Of a stretch of DNA of 64,000 bases, positions 37,769-49,196 are shown piece by piece (position 1 is the stretch's first letter; every line of letters starts with the position of its first letter). Source of the stretch: Antitrichia curtipendula (lineage: Eukaryota; Streptophyta; Bryopsida; Hypnales; Leucodontaceae); the NCBI GenBank assembly GCA_951230915.1, contig OX579637.1, forward strand, positions 8,618,001 through 8,682,000. Reading direction: 5' to 3'. The notes beneath the pieces were generated by a model, which searched no databases, was not told where the DNA came from, and worked only from the letters and a program-made list of their open reading frames with translations. A program made the position numbers and the translations under genes.

Positions 37769-37901
37769 TTAGTGCGCTGTATTCCTTACATGCTCGTTAG
37801 TGCGCCATTTTCCTTACACGCTCGTTAGTGCGCCGTATTCCTTACACGCTCGTTAGTGTGCCGTATTCCTTATACACTTGTCAATGTGCCGTATTCCTTA
37901 A
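37769..37901. repeat. 28-bp minisatellite, ~5 copies
   Basis: TTAGTGCGCCGTATTCCTTA and variants begin at 37,769, 37,797, 37,825, 37,853 and 37,881, an exact 28-bp period. It lies about 380 bp upstream of the transposase ATG, so it could affect that promoter, but nothing shows this. Confidence 0.9.
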
Positions 37902-38279
37902 TGAGGTAGCATTTGCATAGCTTATAATGACGGTGACGAGTAGACATGTAGTCCTAATTGCTTACAGAGGACAATTCACTCATAATTTAATCAGGGGTAG
38001 AATGTTTCAATTGGCGATATTTCATGAGCTCTTGCTACAACCGCTGCCATCAATTATTACAATCTCAATCGCCATATTCAATAATGATTTGCATGTTCAT
38101 GTTCTAATTATCTAAATAGTTTGAAATTGATACACGTACTTCAAAATTGTTTACTTCATAATTTAAAGAGAAAGGACTAGGAATGTTGTAATACCTCTTA
38201 GGGTGGGTTTCTTCATCATATGATATCACCGCTCCATTCAACTTCATTTTGTACAGATCCATGCGTGTCTTCCTTCATC

Positions 38280-41200
38280 ATGGCTTCAATTCGAGTAGAC
38301 GGGCATGAAGTGCCTCTTGTGTTTCTTGTAGACGCAGCAGGTTGTGCTAGAGTATTCAGTCACCTCCTTCACTTTTGCTTTCAATTTTTAGAATCTTCAC
38401 TCTATATCAAAGAAGAAAGGAGGCCTGAATCAAGGGAATTGTAGGAGTATGTTCCGGTCGTGAAATCATTGGAAGATGAAGTTCACTCTTGGTACCTAGC
38501 TCCCGGGAACTACTGGGCTTATGGGCTTCCATTGTCAATGTTAGCTTTGTCAAGCGAGATAGGAAGTCGCCAGTTAGCTACTTCCACTGTTGATATGCCT
38601 TATGTGCCTCCAATAGTTTCAGCGAGTCCACCTAGAGAAGTCTTTCCAGTCCTCCAATGTAATAAGTTGCTACAAACCGTGAAGCTTGAGAAATTGGATC
38701 CAATTATAGAGCTGTCTAGCAAATCAGAAGGCAACTCTCCAGAGTTGATACTTCAAAATCCAATGTGCTCAGTGAAAATTGTATCAAACAGTAAGACAAT
38801 TGTGAATTCAATATCATGCGCACCATCAATTAGTCTACTACAGTCTTCATTCTCTTCTCCTCCGCAATACCAAGTTCCAGGTGATGAGGTTAGTATAATG
38901 GAGTGCTTGAAGAGACTAGCCAATATGTGTCGTTCTAGAAATGAGTTGTCTAGTATGGATCTTAATAGTGTCAGACACCATCGTGTGCAATTTCTTCCGC
39001 CAATTTTCAATGGTAATGTAATCTTTGAGTTGCCACCTTGACGCTCATCTTCTTCTTCCTCGGCTGCTCGGAACCTGGAAGGAATGGATAAACGACACGA
39101 TGGACATCCATGGTGCAAGTTGGTCAGTACAAACATTTAGAACTCAGATAATCTGAAGTTTCGTAAGTCTTTCTGCATTGGTCATCTTGTTTGTGAATGT
39201 AACATGTGATCATTTGAAGAGAGCTTCTAAAGAAATGAAACAGAGTGGAGTGGTTCTTCTACTTTTCTATTTGCAATTGGAGAGGATCCTCCCAAGGATT
39301 TTACTTTGGTTTGCAAAGTTTGCAAGCAATCCCCTACCTGCATGAACACTTGCAACGCTAGGATGTACTATTCCTATAGTGACAACTCAAAGATGACTAG
39401 GGCTGCAATTCACCTTGGAGATCATGTTCATCCTGTAGTAAAGGGCATGTTCATAGATTCTACAGAGGAAATCTATGGACTTATTGCGACGCAGGTGGCC
39501 AAAACACCAACATTCACAAACTTCGCAATTGCTCTCTCGGCTAGCAAGGACTTTTTGGCAAACTATCTTTTTCACAACGGGGAGGGAGAAAAGGAGATGT
39601 TAAAGGGGGACAAGCTTGAGGAGTTCATAGAATGCTTCTAGTATTTGAGTAGTTCTAATATAAGGAATGTCATTTCTTCATTTCGCTCAACGAACCGAGG
39701 TGGGGTGATTGACAACATCATGACTATGAAGAAGGAGTCGAAGTTTGAATTTGTGCATGACAGTGTCTTCCCTGGCCAAGGCAAGGAGAAGGTGTACGTT
39801 TTCAAGATGCTGACCAAAGGTCCTGGAAGTGGAGTAGACCTGGTGAGGCGCATGCAAATTGGGGGGGATCTGCAAAATGCGTGGATGATGTTCGACCATG
39901 TGAAGCGCGTAAAAGATTGGACCACAATGGCTTGTCACGTGTATAATCCTGGATACAAGAAAGTCATGACCATTTCAACATGCAACATGCAATCCAAAGA
40001 TACTGAGATTCAGGTACAATTTTGGAAATCCTTGAATTCCGTCATGGCACGACATGGGGTAGATCACCCTAGTTTCAAGGGGTTCATGGCTGATAGCGCC
40101 ATGGCCAATTGGAATGTGGTTTGTATTGTGTACGGAAGTGGTTCAACTAATGACAAAATGGAGAATCGTGAGAGAACGTGGCTGTTGCATTGGACTTTTT
40201 CCCTTTTAAAACACACTCAGAAGCACATCAAGGAATCCTTTCAGCAACAACACATTGCTTTATGTAAACAATACAAAGATTCAAAGACTATGGAGGAGGC
40301 AGAAACACGTTACCTTGCGATTCAATCTTGGTGGTTATCATCTAGAGCAGCCAATGCAGACGCACTTCATCATTTGGACCACTGGCTAGCATTCTGGCAT
40401 TTCCGTTACAAGCAATTGGATGGGTTTATTCAAATGGTAAGTGAACAATTCAATTTATTCAATTTATTTTGTGCTTGTAGATTGCTTGAGAAAGGTAACA
40501 GAGTTTTTTCCATGTATGCAGTTGTTAGTATGTACTATTCATTTTTTAATGCAATGACTATAGAATTTATTATAAATCGCTTTAAAATTTCTGGTTGGTA
40601 CCAAATACAGGGGTACTACAGGACACCAAATATAAAGTTGTCGGATCCGACGGCTCTGTAGGTGGTGTTTCCTGGTCCCCCTTTTTTAGGTACCCCAAGA
40701 GAATATAATGGTATTATGAAAGAGCACTAAAAAGTTGCTGGGAGTCATTACCATTACACTAGGCTATACTTATTTTTACTTTTTATAACTAAAGTATTAC
40801 TTTTTTTATAATAGATGTCTATATTTGTCCTTCACTTCATCTATATCTCACTTATTCTCAGTCATTAGAATTTAAAAATATTGAGTGCCAACATATTCAA
40901 TATTCTATTCTGAACTCATAGGTTTCTCTGAATGGACTTGGAGGGATTTAGTTTGGAATAGATGGCGGACATGCCTTCCTGCAACTTGTCTAAAACAGTG
41001 CACAACAAGTAGCTTCAAATGTCCAGAAATCGTGGAAACAACTTGTTTGACGCCACATGCGACAATAGCATGCGTGCTTTTATGCAAATGGCAAACTACT
41101 GGGCGTACTTGAGAGGCCATACTTCTGGCTCTGGTCCATCAAAGGGAGAATTGAAGCTGAGAGCGGCAAGACGTAGTGGAGATCCCAAGAAAATGGCAAA

Positions 41201-42331
41201 GGCGTTGAATACACTACTTGGAGTAGAGGATCTTGGACTCCGAGTACCACATTTGGAGGGAGAAGAAATCTTTGGAAGTACAAAGAGGAAGTTGGATGTA
41301 CCCATTGGTGATGCAGGAGATTCACACCAACCGGATAAAGTCAATTTCTCCCAACCTCGTGTTCGTACAAGGTCTAATATGGCTTCTTTTAATTCTTCTG
41401 AAGGCAAGGCAATATAATCAGAGGCCAACAATTCCTGACACACTTTGATTGCTTTTGAAAGCAATTGCGATATCTCTAAGTGATACATTGCTAGAATTAG
41501 CCATAAGTCAAATAACAAATGTCAAGCCTAACAACGGGCTTCGAACATAAAGTGCACTACCAAAATTGCGAAAGGACCAAGAGGAACCCCTGCTCCCACC
41601 TATTGAGGGAGAAAAGAAGATTATGGAAGCCGACACGAAGTGGTGGCAAGTTTTTGGTTTTGTTGGGATGACATCGAGCAATACGTGAAAGGAACAAAAT
41701 GCAAATGGGTCATTGATTGGCTCGAAGTGCCAGAGATATGGCTTATTCTGGCGGGGACAAATCTTAGTCGGGAAGAAACTATATTGCTACAGCATGCTGG
41801 CTTCCGTTTACAAGAGCAACCCACATTATCGCCTCATCGCCTCTTCAGTATATCAAGGATATTTGAGAGTGTTTTGTATGATCAAGCACCACCCCAAAAT
41901 CCAGATGCATATCCAACAGTTAGGAATAATCGAACCATTCGAAGATTGGAAATGCACCAACTACGAAACAACGGAACAAGTGGGAGAGTGCAGATCATGT
42001 CAAAGGCGAAATTCTGGGAGTGACCTTGCTTCCCTTTCCAGGACTAGGTGCAATAGTGTCACTTGAGACTGGGCTAGAGAACAACAAGAATGTCTATCAA
42101 ATTACAATGGGTATGTTCCCAACATGCACATGCCTAGACTTCATTAATATGGCTATTTCAACTATTGAAGGTCGTCAACAATATGTGAATTGCAAGCACC
42201 TATACTACTTGTACAGGTACTTTTGCAAGATGGATATCCATGATGACAACTTCATTTATGCACCAAGTTATAGTTTCAACGAGTTGAAGCTTCTTCTAGT
42301 CCGAGTAGGGATCATCACTATTCCAGAGTAG
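38280..42331 (+). pseudogene. MULE transposase with SWIM zinc finger
   Basis: The ATG at 38,280 begins MASIRVDGHEVPLVF; a stop follows and the frame continues as the segment to 39,041. A Cys/His cluster lies at 39,160-39,370 (CIGHLVCEC, then VCKVCKQSPTC). Next comes TRAAIHLGDHVHPV, which resembles the N-terminal finger of some MULE proteins. The catalytic region is in the open segment 39,645-40,440, with candidate Asp in MMFDHVKRVKDW and in GFMADSAMANWNVV. A stop separates it from 39,306-39,641. The C-terminus carries a SWIM finger (CTCLDF ... NCKHLYYLY, ~42,125-42,210) ending at 42,331. An intron seems to begin after GFIQM (GTAAGT at 40,437). It would move the element that encloses it; stops make this copy inactive. 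Confidence 0.75.
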
Positions 42332-43130
42332 ATGTGACCACAATTGTCTACGTACTATATTAATTTACAGTTGTTACAAGTGAAATGATATAAAGCTTAT
42401 AGAATGCAAAATTTGTATGCATTCCCAATGTTTGGGAGTATGTCTCAAAAGTCATATTTGCTTAGAATGAACAAGGTGTGAATGGCTTAAAATAATAACT
42501 TTATCGCATAAAATACTATCCCACATCTTGTAAATATATCAGTAAATATTTTCACATCTTTCCTAAGTCATTCCCCAAATATTTTAATTTTTAATTTTTT
42601 TTTTTAATTTTTTCTTATTTTCTCTGTATTTTTTCTCTATATACGACATCTTCTATATTTTGTATTTTATGTTTTTCTGGAAGTATTCAATCCATTAGAT
42701 TGGAGTCCATTTGCTTACTCTATACGAGACAATGATGTGAAGGCTTTGGTTTAAATTCCATGAGAAAATCCATTATGCCGTTGGGCGCAGTTTGCATCTT
42801 AATCTTAATGCTAAAAAAATTTCTAAAGCAGTTATGGTCTAGTCTCAATAGTACCCAACTTTATTTTGATTGTCTATTACCATTCCGAATGACAATTGGC
42901 AGAACGAAATTAAACCCTAAGCAAAATCCACAGTCTAGGGAGAGGGCACGGTCATAGGTCCTAATCTTACTTTAAATAAAAAGTTTTCTTCACTTTTGCA
43001 ATTTTTGGTGGGAATTTATTTTTCCAAACCATAAAATTTTACAAAAACTATTTTTAGGGCTCTAGGCTCACAAGCTCCACGCTCGCAGCTCACAAGCTCA
43101 CCGCTTTAGGCTTGCATACTAGCGTCGTTG
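42332..43130. other. Transposase 3' flank and right terminal repeat of the MULE
   Basis: AT-rich non-coding DNA to about 42,940, then the right terminal inverted repeat with CTCACAAGCTC and GCTCGCAGCTC words, ending TAGCGTCGTTG at 43,130. Confidence 0.7.
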
Positions 43131-43800
43131 GCTCGAGAGGGTGGGTCACCAAAACAAATCAATGGTAGTGAGAATTCCACATGATAAAGTTATACGGTTT
43201 TCTGCTGTTCATACAACGCACAATGAGGAATACTTGTACTGGTGTATGGCGGAACACTGGGGCAAATGTTAAAAATGTTTAAGGATTATCCAAATAACAT
43301 TGACATTCGGTTGGTTTATTCTTGACCAACGCCGGAAAGGGTGACTAAAGCTTTTTTTCTTGGTCGTTGGAGAAAGAAGCACACAGAGCTTGCATGAGCA
43401 TTGGTGCACCTCATAAATGCATTCTATAGCGCTGGACATTTGCACAATGATCTTTCTATGGACAACTTTATGTTTCACTTTCTCGATGATGAGTCACGTG
43501 TTTACATTGGAGTTTGCGATTAGGGCATGACTATTTTACATAATGAACCAATAAAGTCCTTATACATGTTCACCTCTTAGAGTGAGCAGATTGAGACTTT
43601 AAAGAACAAGTGGTGGGTGGACTCTTCTAATTGTATAATTGTATAATTGTATAATTGCATAATTGTATAGAGGAAATGCAGATGTGCAAACGATACCACA
43701 TTTATCACATAAATTGGAAGAATATGCGGTTGGTCAAATAGCTCAAGCCATCAACAATAGTTGTATGTCAGTGGCCTACGTGAGCTTGCATCGGAAAAAT
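43131..43800 (+). pseudogene. Kinase-like gene copy 2, 3' part
   Basis: Right after the target duplication, the frame reads MVVRIPHDKVIRFSAVH and EEYLYW, matching IHLGIIRLAYIH and EGYTLWW of the copy at 20.7 kb. At 43,440 LHNDLSMDNFMFHF is the catalytic loop (HND, Asn kept), followed by VYIGVCD, a TAG at 43,521-43,523 and GM. The other copy has DWG there, so the conserved TGG became TAG. Further frames are too broken to follow past about 43,800. Together with 24,555-25,229 this gives one kinase-like gene cut in two by the MULE. Confidence 0.75.
43623..43668. repeat. 8-bp microsatellite (TTGTATAA)n
   Basis: About five units of TTGTATAA, one with a T-to-C change, inside the decayed kinase-like gene. 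Confidence 0.9.
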
Positions 43801-44499
43801 AAAGGACATATAAGGTTTAGCATGACGATTTGGTAATGGTGTTTCACCTTTACTTGGAGCCCCTTTGTAATTCGGTGATTGATTCTTGAGGTAGCTTGTC
43901 TAAAATCATCCACCGATTTACCAATAATTACAACTGGCCTATTCTGAATAAACACTTCTGTCACTCATATTAGTATCTATGATATAAGCAGACTACATAG
44001 AACTATAAAAGTATTAGGTAACTGTAAAGGCGAGTACGTAAATCAACATGATTGTATGCTAACTATCTAGTATATATATCCACCCTCAATGTATGCCAAT
44101 ATATGTGCACCTTTATATTTGTTATAAAGTTTTGAAATGTTTGTGTATTTTGAAACTTCCAATGTCTAATGTCTACCATCTATTTATGCATTTGTCATAT
44201 GTTTTGCTTGGAATCCTTGGATGAGAAGTGTTATGCAACAATTATTGTTGATGGATGTTGGCTTGGTATGGTTGAGTATAAAATTGTATGACCAATGTTG
44301 TATTCATATAATGATAATAGAATTCTATTGGGCGCTAATATATTTATATTGAAAAACAACACGGTTGATACTTGAATGATACCACTAAGATGATACCAAG
44401 TACCAACCTCCAAATATATTTTAACACAATATACTTATATCAAAGTATATTAGTACGTAAATGCTATTCGTCGAGATGCCAATATTTTTGTACTATGAT

Positions 44500-45660
44500 T
44501 GTCACACTACATAATCCCATGGCAAAAGATTCCAAGGCCCACTCGATTGTGAGACATCGACTAAAATGGTTCTGTCTACTTTACTCGAAATCTGAAGGGA
44601 TGTCATCTCTACGACTTGGTAGTGTGGAACGGGATCCATAAATGCCAAGATGTTGTCTTCCGCCCCAATTGTATCCATAGTCGCTTGGCATAGCTCTTTG
44701 ACTGGGATTTCTACAGTAAAGACCTCCAAAAGGTGGAGGAGGAACTATATTACAATGCTGAGACCTTCCTTGCCTTGGATTGACATGACAAGAGCTTGTG
44801 TGGCGCTCATATGAACCACCCGTAGTGGATCCATGATAGTATTGGAAGCCTCCTTGGCTAGATCCAAAATCATGTCTAGTTCCATGGCTCTTTCTGTGTT
44901 GTAATAGGTATCTCGGGGGTTGTCACTATAGTGCAAGACCCTTTGACCATCTTGTGAGTTAGATGCACTACAGTTGTGTTGGTAGGACCCATCACATCCG
45001 TGCTATTGACCCCGATCTTCCATGCTTCTACGCTTAGCTTCTTGCATTTGTTGATCAAACTTGATGTCTTCCCGAGCTTCTTGACGCTCATGCCTCACTC
45101 CAAATGTCACGGGTGTTGGATTCTCTTCTACATCATTGTCGTCCAACCATTTATCCTCAGCATCCGGCAATACAACCGGCGGAAATCCAAATTGCCTTTG
45201 ATTGGATTACATTTGCATACAATCGCTTGATTGAGTCCAACTTGTATAAATTACAATGTCAATGCAATTCATACTGTCAACATTTTTCCCGTAATTGTAC
45301 GCCGATCTACATCTTTAGGTAGTACAATCTCCACCCAAATCATGGGCATGTTGGAATAATTCATGACATTTGGCTTAGAGTCACGCAGTTGAGCCCACCG
45401 TGTTACTTGTTCATATTGGTGAACAAAGTGTTTACTCTCTCATGTGGAAATTTGTCTTTCCTAGCGCTGAACTTGCACATCTGCTTATTCTTGTGACCAC
45501 ATTTTAGAGAGGTGCGTCATTTTAACATACTTTTTGCACATTGTACAGTCCCAAACCTTCTTGGGCTCTTCTTCCCATCTAGATTGAGCTACACACATCG
45601 GGTTTGCCCAATCTTCCTAGTTAGTAAAGGGCAAATTGTGCAATTAGAAATCGGCGTCTA
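44500..45660 (-). pseudogene. Zinc-knuckle protein of unknown family, copy 2 (uninterrupted)
   Basis: Read on the minus strand, short frames give FGTVQCAKSM (ligand region), YTSWTQSSDC, QFGFPPVVLPDAED, VTFGVRHERQEA and, in 44,936-44,502, YNTERAMELDMILD and AFMDPVPHYQV. The plus-strand gene at 59.4 kb reads VWDCTMCKKYVKMTHLSK, YTSWTQPSDYV, QFGFPQVVLPDAE and, after an insertion, VTFTVGHERQEA. The two are clearly paralogous. The CxxC plus a later CGH suggests a BED- or C2HC-like finger; I do not recognise the rest. This copy keeps GATGCTGAGGATAAATGG at the place where the other has a 3.8-kb insertion. Several stops and frameshifts. Confidence 0.65.
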
Positions 45661-45667
45661 CTGGATT

Positions 45668-45990
45668 GTACGACCACCATCGAGGGACGATTCCACCAAT
45701 GGACAAAGAAAGCGGATGGGAATGTAGACAATCGATTGGCTTGTCGGATGGGCAAGCAGACGCCCGGTCAGACCTTCAGCCCTCCCTTCCGTCCAAGCCC
45801 CTTTCCGCCCAACGGCCCGTCCGCTTGACCCCGTCCGCCGCCCGACTTCCCATTTGTACAATGGCCCATTCGACTGTCCATTGGATAGTAGAAATTCAAA
45901 ATTGTATATGTCAAAAGACGTCCGAGGTCAATGCCTATGTCCGTGGGACACTCGAACGTACGGACGTCCTATCAACCCTAACGACAAAGT
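45668..45990. promoter_or_regulatory. GTCCG/GGACG island upstream of zinc-knuckle copy 2
   Basis: CpG-rich DNA with GCCCGTCCGC, CCCCGTCCGCCGCCC, GACGTCCGAGG and CGGACGTCC lies on the 5' side of the minus-strand gene, as the 58.83-59.16 kb island does for the paralogue. No clear TATA box is left. Confidence 0.6.
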
Positions 45991-46479
45991 GATGGGCATT
46001 TAGCCACTAGTTGGCCTGCAGTTATATTTGCCGTTTGAGTATTGATATCTTGTAAGATAGTGTATTCTTGCTGGCTTCAACTTAAAAGCATATTTTCAAT
46101 CCTATTTTCCTCCTCGGCCATCTGATCAAAATGCGCTTCTCTAATTTTGATCTTTTGCTAATATGTTGCTCGGGGTCTTTCCATAGATGGCCTCTCTTGG
46201 TCATCATGATTTTTGGCTCAAACTTGATCACACTACTATTGCCCACTACCTAAAGGAGGTTAACCTCAGCTAAATTAACTGTGGATGAGGTAGCACCTTT
46301 GTCCAAGTCCGGACAATCACTATTGTAGTGTCCTTTACGAACGACACTGATGATAGATTATGGATTGTACTGATTTTGCTGGATTTGGTCGGTTGTCTCT
46401 GCTTGGGCTTTTTGACCTGTTGTTGCTTTGACTCTGTAATAAGAATAATTTTAAATCTCTCATATCCGTGACAAGCTGT

Positions 46480-47014
46480 GAGATTTCTCGGTCTTTAATC
46501 TATGTCGAAGTCAAATGTTGTCGGTTCTTTCTATGACAAGATTTCTTGAATCGACTTTTTCAACCCACCAATAAAATTCCCAAGAGCTAAAGCATCGACG
46601 CTACGCATGTTGTCGATGGTAGTATCTAGAGGTTTGGAAACATTCTCAGAGTGTGTGCTTGACATTGCATTGAGACTTCGCTGAATTTGAGCTTGAAGTT
46701 CTCGGACCCTTTCACTGAGTTGATTCTCTCTCTTTTGGTTGTTGCCTAATGAAGCTCAAAGTACCCAAGAGGTTTTGATAGCCCTCGTGCTCTTGGATTT
46801 CAAATACCAAACCCGTGGTTAAGCTGAGCCATGATGATTTAGTTGTAGACTGTTTGTCATACCAAAAAGATGCAGTATCATCTAAATGAATTGGCATTAA
46901 CTCGAGCCAACTCTCCTCAGTTCTATCACTATTAGCCATACAAGCTCGTTTGTATTGTTCCAAAAATCTTTCAGGGTCTTCTCTTTCTTTCCTGGTGAAA
47001 ACGGGTATAGACAC
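46480..47014 (-). pseudogene. Ty3/gypsy-type gag fragment
   Basis: The open frame 47,014-46,712 contains EDPERFLEQYKRACMANSD, SWLELMPIHLDDTASFWYD and a Trp-containing SSWLSL, the usual core of plant retrotransposon gag. Downstream, a second frame continues with a coiled region (NQLSERVRELQAQIQRSLN) typical of the gag C-terminal part. No zinc knuckle, protease or reverse transcriptase follows. Confidence 0.75.
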
Positions 47015-47115
47015 TATGTTGATGATAATTGATATTTTATTGTTTAAGTTGATTACAATAGGTTCAATGAATTCACTAGTATAGAGGGGAAAATTTGCTC
47101 ACCATGCGTATAAAA

Positions 47116-47508
47116 CTATTTGTTTTGGGCTGCTTCATCGGCTTTTTGATTCATATCCCTCAAAATATGGCATATTTTTATTGATTCAAAGTCTTGCTTT
47201 AGTCGGGTAATCACCTCGTAATACGGTTGCAGGTTCTCTACACACACCTCCCAATTCCTGGCAACTGGATTGTAGACCAACTTTGAGTCACCCTGCATTT
47301 GTAATCTTTGAATTTTCTTGTTGTTGGCTATCTCCAAACCTGTAATCAATGCCACATACTCTGATTTGTTGCAAGTTAGCTTCTTGCTTAAATCTTGATG
47401 GGAAACTTCTTTCATTTCTGAAGGGCTTTCTAAAACCACTCCAGCATTAGACCTCAAGGCTTTCAAATGAGAACCATTGAAATTTAATTTCCAAGCATGC
47501 ATTGACAA
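47116..47508 (-). pseudogene. Retrotransposon RNase H domain fragment
   Basis: A 130-codon open frame starts WKLNFNGS, then AGVVLESP, SKKLTCNKSEYVALITGLE, LQMQGDSKLVYN and HILRDMNQKADEAA. This is the RNase H fold with D, E and D catalytic positions; the first Asp is Asn here (FNGS for FDGS). It degrades RNA in RNA/DNA hybrids during reverse transcription. It lies 5' of the gag fragment on the same strand, the reverse of normal gag-pol order, so the two come from rearranged or separate insertions. Confidence 0.85.
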
Positions 47509-47519
47509 TTAAGATTATC

Positions 47520-48070
47520 TCTTCTTTTGTGGTAGCTTTGTCGTTCAAATTTCAATTTCAAGGCCTTATTCATTAAATTGAGACAATTTGGCACTTTTGA
47601 GACTTTGGAAATCGGGGTGTGAAGGTTCAGTGTGGTAACATTTGTTGAACACAAAGGTAAATTACCCTAGGCTTACAAAAAACAGAAAAAACAAACAAAC
47701 TATGATCATCCAAATGCCTTCAAGCAATTGAAGAGGGAAAAACATCAATTGATGAAATGATGGGAAACTTTTTTCACTGTTCTATGTCAAAACCAATTGA
47801 GCGGTCAACACAAAGCACCCAAAAACATACTCAGTAAGTTTAATGTTTTCAAAATTTTCAATACACAAAAAGGATGCAACTTTCAGTGATGGTGTCAGCA
47901 GAATAGAATCAATGGTGTAAATGAGTAAATCCATGTGGGCACCGGGGAGGCTTACTGTATGTGAAGCTCCCTAATTTCTGTAATTAATGTTTATCTATAC
48001 TTATTTTTACCATGCTTTTAATAGTAAAGGATGCTCAGAAGCCCATGGCTTCAAAAACTTTTCAGGCTAC
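47520..48070. other. Spacer, no supported gene
   Basis: AT-rich DNA between gypsy debris and the 48-56.5 kb element. No long terminal repeat pair could be recognised. Confidence 0.4.
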
Positions 48071-48071
48071 C

Positions 48072-49102
48072 CTAGACATCGTTATCGCCTGTACAATTAC
48101 TCTTGGTTGCTTCCAACGCTTTCAGCTTTGCCAAGCCCTTGAAAATATCCTCACGTCGAGAACGATAGTGGGGCCCACCTGCCTCGACCATCCCACCAGG
48201 GATGCCCACACTCTGCAAGCCATCTTCTTTTCGCTTCCTATTTCGAATGCTTGGAGAAACCTCGGATGTAGAATGAGATCTAGCCCCCCCACGAGGCGAC
48301 CTCGAAACCATTGTAGCGATATCATTTATGTACGGTAGTCCGGATCCAATTGATTTTGAATCGAGAGAACGACGTTGGTCTTTGATAATCCTCTGACAAA
48401 AAAGCGAATCAGTTGAGGGTGACCGCCGACCGCCTAACCTCCACAGACAGTGAAGGACGAGGACGATTGCCCTCGAGCTGAGGAACAGAATTCGCAATTT
48501 TTGCCCCAACTTCGACACTCCTCGTGTACCCAACTCGAGCAACGGGGGATGTCATCTCATCCATGCACATATGAGAATGTGCGAGGGGGCTCAGATGCAA
48601 ATCCTCGCCTCGAGGATCCGCACTACCGCCTCCGACGGTCAGGTCTAGCTTTCGACTGGTCCCAGACTCATTGCGGGGAGCCGGCAAAAAACAACATCCC
48701 TGAGCTCAAGACAATCGCTTCAGCGGGGACGGAGAGCAGATGGGAGTCCTTTCAGGGCCGCAACTAGGGGAACTGTCAACGGCGCCGTCCTCAACGTCCC
48801 CCTTTGAGAAGTCGATGGCCGTAGACGCTACGTCCTCTGCTGTGCGCATAATGAACGGGCCTGAAAACATAGAGGGCTTCATGCTCCCCCCATCGGAATC
48901 GGATTCGGATTCGGAAATCGACTTCTGGGATCAGGAAAGAAGACTCCTCGTGAGCCCGTGCCGATTGGGCAAGGTTCCAAAAACTGGAGCTTCCACCTGC
49001 ACGAACACAAGAGTAGAGATGTTTTCCAAGCATCAACCCTCCAACAAGAACACGAAGACAAGCATCACAATCCAAATGCACAATGAGACACACAAAAAAC
49101 AT
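48072..49102 (-). pseudogene. Low-complexity Ser/Arg/Pro-rich coding remnant
   Basis: Overlapping minus-strand frames (49,102-48,791; 48,687-48,409; 48,542-48,072) have biased composition (SRSPRGGARSHSTSEVSPS, RNRKRKEDG) and GC content like the ORFs of the adjoining element rather than the AT-rich flank. They probably represent disordered segments of an element protein, 3' of the phosphatase-like gene. No domain is recognised and the frame joins are uncertain. Confidence 0.35.
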
Positions 49103-49196
49103 GATTATGTGAATTCCAAATTGAATTTATTATTTATAAGTGAAATTCCTGTACAATATGTACACACTACAAAATTGTCTTCCGGTCGAGAGAAAT

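Larger units (their letters stand above)
25230..43130. mobile_element. 17.9-kb MULE-like transposon carrying a methylase-like gene
   Basis: The left end reads CAAGGTTGCTAAT then AAGCGAGCCTGTGAGCC. The right end on the minus strand reads CAACGACGCTAGTATGC then AAGCC and GGTGAGCTTGTGAGC. Further in, CGGTCATAGGACCCTAA (minus strand of about 25,297-25,314) faces CGGTCATAGGTCCTAA (42,949-42,964), so the terminal repeats extend about 100-180 bp. Ends and 10-bp target duplication match the 862-bp element at 180-1041. Inside are a MULE transposase pseudogene on the plus strand near the right end, an intron-rich minus-strand gene near the left end, and about 7 kb of repeats and later insertions between. 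It landed inside a kinase-like gene. Confidence 0.8.

Noticed and set aside
43131..43800. An independent third kinase gene
   Set aside because: It begins exactly at the right target duplication of the MULE and covers the part missing from 24,555-25,229, so it is the 3' half of the same gene.
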